Shown: piece after piece, positions 60,975-64,000 of the stretch
Layout: each line of letters starts with the position of its first letter
Position numbering within the stretch: the stretch's first letter is position 1
Source of the DNA: Luscinia megarhynchos
Taxonomy: Eukaryota > Chordata > Aves > Passeriformes > Turdidae
Assembly (NCBI GenBank): GCA_034336665.1
Contig: JAPFBE010000003.1
Location: 16,036,360-16,100,359, forward strand
Length of the DNA: 64,000 bases
Direction: 5' to 3'
Position numbers and translations under genes: made by a program
Notes under the pieces: generated by a model
Seen by the model: the letters and a program-made list of their open reading frames with translations, nothing else
The model's database searches: none
What the model was told of the DNA's origin: nothing

Positions 60975-63900
60975 AGGAGGCAAAAGAGTTCTTTGTAAGA
61001 GAACAAAAAAAAAATTGAAACAATTTGACTTCAGACAAGTAAATTACACGGGTTGTGCTACATTAATGTAAAGAAAATATGTATACACCAGATAATGGTG
61101 ATGTTACGTCAATCAAACATATTAGGGAAAAATGAGCAATGTGGGCTTGGAAACTTAAAAGTACTGTGACAGCTTCTGTATCCTTCTGCTGATAAAGGAT
61201 ACAAAAGGACTTGTCACGAATCCAGTTATCCATGCCCACAGAAAACCATAAAACCCCTCTGAAATGAGCCAAAATTGTGTTTTCAAAAACAAAGGTCTCT
61301 CATACTTAAAGTCCTTTCTGGGATCTATTCCAGATCTAAATGGAGTGTCACTAGGAAACAGGAAAGCTTTCTTTCCCAGTGCCACGGCCCTTTCATTTCT
61401 CTCCCAGAAAGATTAAATTTGAACATTGCACAGTCGGATTCTCTGCTTTCCCATCTTGTGCCATGCTTGTGGTGAAAGGCTGCCACGTCCAAAGAGCAGC
61501 TCTTTGCTCCCTGTTTGCATTTTTCTGTATGGCTGCAGGGATAAAAGCCTTGGGGTCATGTGATGTTACGTTTAAAGAAACTGGTAACTGGTCCAGCACT
61601 CTATCTTTCACATCTTGCCACATGGCCATGTAGTGTTCTGTGGAAATTCTTGTGTACATGAAGAAAAAAAACCTTAACGGGTGAGTGGGTTGGATTTTTT
61701 AGGTGAGGGTGACCTTTCTGGTTTAGTTCTCTGTTTTTAAATGGTGACTGTTCAAGGAGTGTTAGAGTAAATCCTGAGAGATGGGATAAAAGCCAGAGGG
61801 CAGGGGAAGCTGTTGGGGGTGCAACACAAATTCATTTAGCACATTGCTCTGCAATTTATCACTGAGGTCTCACCTCCATATATGTGGTGTGTGCTGCATA
61901 TTTAGGGACAGGGATGAAGTACAGTGGGGAAAATGGCTTCTCTCTTCCTAGTACAGACAGTTTTATAAACTAGGATTTATTTACTGGCACACAGTATTGC
62001 TGTCAAGATACCTAAAAGTATTTTGTCCCATAGATTTTTGCTGAAATAGGGGTGGCAGCTGGACTTGTGCCTTCCTCAGAATGACCTCTGAGAGGGGAGC
62101 CTGGTGGCAGCCTGCTCGGACTTGCCTCACTGCCCAAATCTTGGCTTTCCCATGAAACACCTAGTGTTTTGCAAATAACAACCAAAGTACAAAGTGGCAT
62201 TTGTGAGCAATGATAACAGCATCAAAACTTTGCACAAAAATGGATATTTAACTGCTTGATTGCTGAGAGGTGGCCTGCAGAAAGTGGAGGGGCACAACTC
62301 GCTGCCAGGTCACTTGCTCTGGCTCTGCAGTGGGAGTGGCAGAGGAATACACTGTGCAAATTCCCAGTGGGCTCAGTGCCTTGGAGGTGGGTTGAGAAAA
62401 GGAGGATCCCCTTACCACGAGATCTCCATATTTGCAGGGTGCGAGGGGTGGGCAAAATCTGCTTATAGCTGGATTGGGAAAGTAGGGGAGCAATAAAAGG
62501 AAGAGGGTTTGCAGAAAGACACAAGTCACAAATCACAGCTTGTATTTGCCTAACCAGCCCCAGATGGGAGAGATTTGTAGGTGTGGTGGCTAAGGAAAGT
62601 TTCCAGGAGAAATTTAAAAAGATGGGAACAATGGGCTTTGCAAAACCTGAAGGACTTTCCTGCACATGAGGGGGGAATGTGTGAAAGTGACTGGCGGGGA
62701 AATGCATTCCAGGAGGAAAATGCAGACCAAGGACAGAAGGAAGGAACTTGAAAAGCTAAAGGACATTGAAGACAAATGTCCATGCTTTGATATGATGGAT
62801 GTCTGCACAGTCTGCTCAGAGTTGTAGCATTGAGGAGTGATGGCTGGCTTGCAGGTGGTCAGTGGGACAATGCAAACACCACCTACCCTCCTTTTTTCTT
62901 AAACCCCTGCTCTTATTAGAAAACAAACAAACAAACAAAAGTTGCCTATTATCTCAGCTTTAAAGATTTGTTAAGATGCTGGCTCAGAATCAGAGGCTTT
63001 TACAGAACAAAACGTTGTGCCTCTGAACCCCATTTAAATTCCATTTAAATGGGTAATGCTATCAATTCTTTCACTGAAAATTCAGAAGAAGCTGCCTTTA
63101 GAATAAGTTCCATTTTCTGGATTACAGAGTGTGCTTAAATCTGTCTGTGGCTATATTTATTACAGTTCCTTTTTTTCAACTTGCTTGAACTCTGAAAGGG
63201 GAAGGTCAACTGATACAACCTCATAAAATCACAGTGCAAATGTAGGGACTGTCAGGAAATTTCATAAGTTTAGGATTTCTGGCATTTCAAAAAGAAAAAT
63301 TGATTGTCTTTTTCCCATTTGCCTGGAACAGGTGAATGAAGATACTTCTGAAGCAATAATTTATTGTGTCTTTAGGGATTCAGTGAAGCATTTATGAATA
63401 TAGCCCAAGTCTCTTGACATTGGCTGCTTGTGCTTGATATGTATTTTACACATATTTTACACAGGAACTCGAAGGGCAAACCTGGCTTTCTGTATGAAGT
63501 CATAAACACTAGAAAGCCCTGTGCACAGTGAAATGGGCTACCAGGTGGTGCATCCAGGGAGGCTTTAAGCCCTTCTATAAGCCCTCCCTGACCCCTTCTA
63601 GTCTGATCTGTTCCATTTGTGGGATATCCACCAGCACCTGGCCTTTTATGGGATGCTCCCCTCTGCTCCACAGCAAGGGACTCGTGTACGTGAGAGAGGA
63701 GTGGGGACAGGCTGGGCACACCTGTGTGACCTGAGCAGGATGGGCAGCAGCACTCTCAGGAGGCTGGAGGCATATCCCCACTTCTGTTCTGAAGATGTGT
63801 TAAATCATTGGTCAAATGGAGGCTGCAAATTGATATCTGCAGCTGACAAGGCTCAGGAGGAAATTCCTTTAATTATGCTGGGAAGAGCATGATTAAAGGA

Positions 63901-64000
63901 GGTGAGAGGGGTAGGTGTGCAGGGTGAGGGACAGCAGGGGACTCATTTCTGTCACGTCTGGGAGCAATCCCACCGTGACAGTAGTCTGTCTATCAGCCTT
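60975..64000. other. Unique non-coding DNA
   Basis: No exon recognised. Minus-strand frame of 161 codons (62222-62707) and others have no known domain. A (AAAC)n run of about 20 bp is at 62920-62940. The sequence 63219-63300 (CATAAAATCACAG..., AAATGTAGGGACTG...) may be an ancient CR1 3' end in antisense, but this is weak. Confidence 0.4.

Noticed and set aside
63219..63300. Possible ancient CR1 3' end
   Set aside because: Only a short, gapped resemblance to the antisense CR1 terminus; too weak to annotate separately.
1..64000. CRISPR arrays, operons, tRNA or rRNA genes
   Set aside because: The sequence is vertebrate nuclear DNA. The only direct repeats are minisatellites and microsatellites without unique spacers, and no tRNA A/B-box pair or rRNA segment was recognised.

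Overview
The window looks like a piece of a bird nuclear chromosome. The evidence is several decayed CR1 LINE fragments, recognisable both by their reverse-transcriptase C-terminal peptide pattern and by their 3' ends, plus a solo LTR of a type that is common in birds. Most of the sequence is CpG-poor with one sharp CpG island, and nothing resembles bacterial operons. I found no protein-coding exon I can defend. The long open frames are repeats, GC-rich artefacts, transposon antisense, or frames without any recognisable domain. I read it as intergenic or large-intron DNA around one promoter-like CpG island.

Layout: 1-1.2 kb is unique non-coding DNA, followed by a CR1 fragment (about 1.2-1.8 kb, minus) and roughly 9.5 kb of unique DNA. 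From 11.35 to 13.58 kb lies a 2.2-kb CA/GCTC minisatellite, the most conspicuous object in the window. Its 9-bp core is mixed with 14-16-bp variants, so all three forward frames stay open. From 13.6 to 27.2 kb the DNA is again non-coding, with two open frames of unknown status (16.9-17.7 and 18.5-18.9 kb), a TATA-like box, a small CpG cluster (24.5 kb) and simple repeats. CR1 fragments lie at 27.2 kb (minus) and 30.2-30.8 kb (plus).

The CpG island occupies about 33.84-35.04 kb. It carries a (GGA)n tract and a GC-box array repeated every 10 bp that is also a textbook G-quadruplex motif. It is almost certainly a promoter region, but I cannot identify the gene or the strand. An old CR1 fragment (35.89-36.09 kb, plus) follows, then about 18 kb of non-coding DNA with microsatellites, a 22-bp tandem repeat and a hairpin.

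The right end has a CR1 3' end (53.9-54.05 kb, minus), simple repeats, a 12-bp perfect inverted repeat (58.7 kb), a 0.9-kb CR1 with an internal deletion (59.2-60.1 kb, minus) and a solo LTR of about 579 bp (60.40-60.97 kb, plus). The last 3 kb holds nothing I can name. No new biological system is evident. The items most worth following up are the minisatellite, the orphan CpG-island promoter and its phased GC-box/G4 array.
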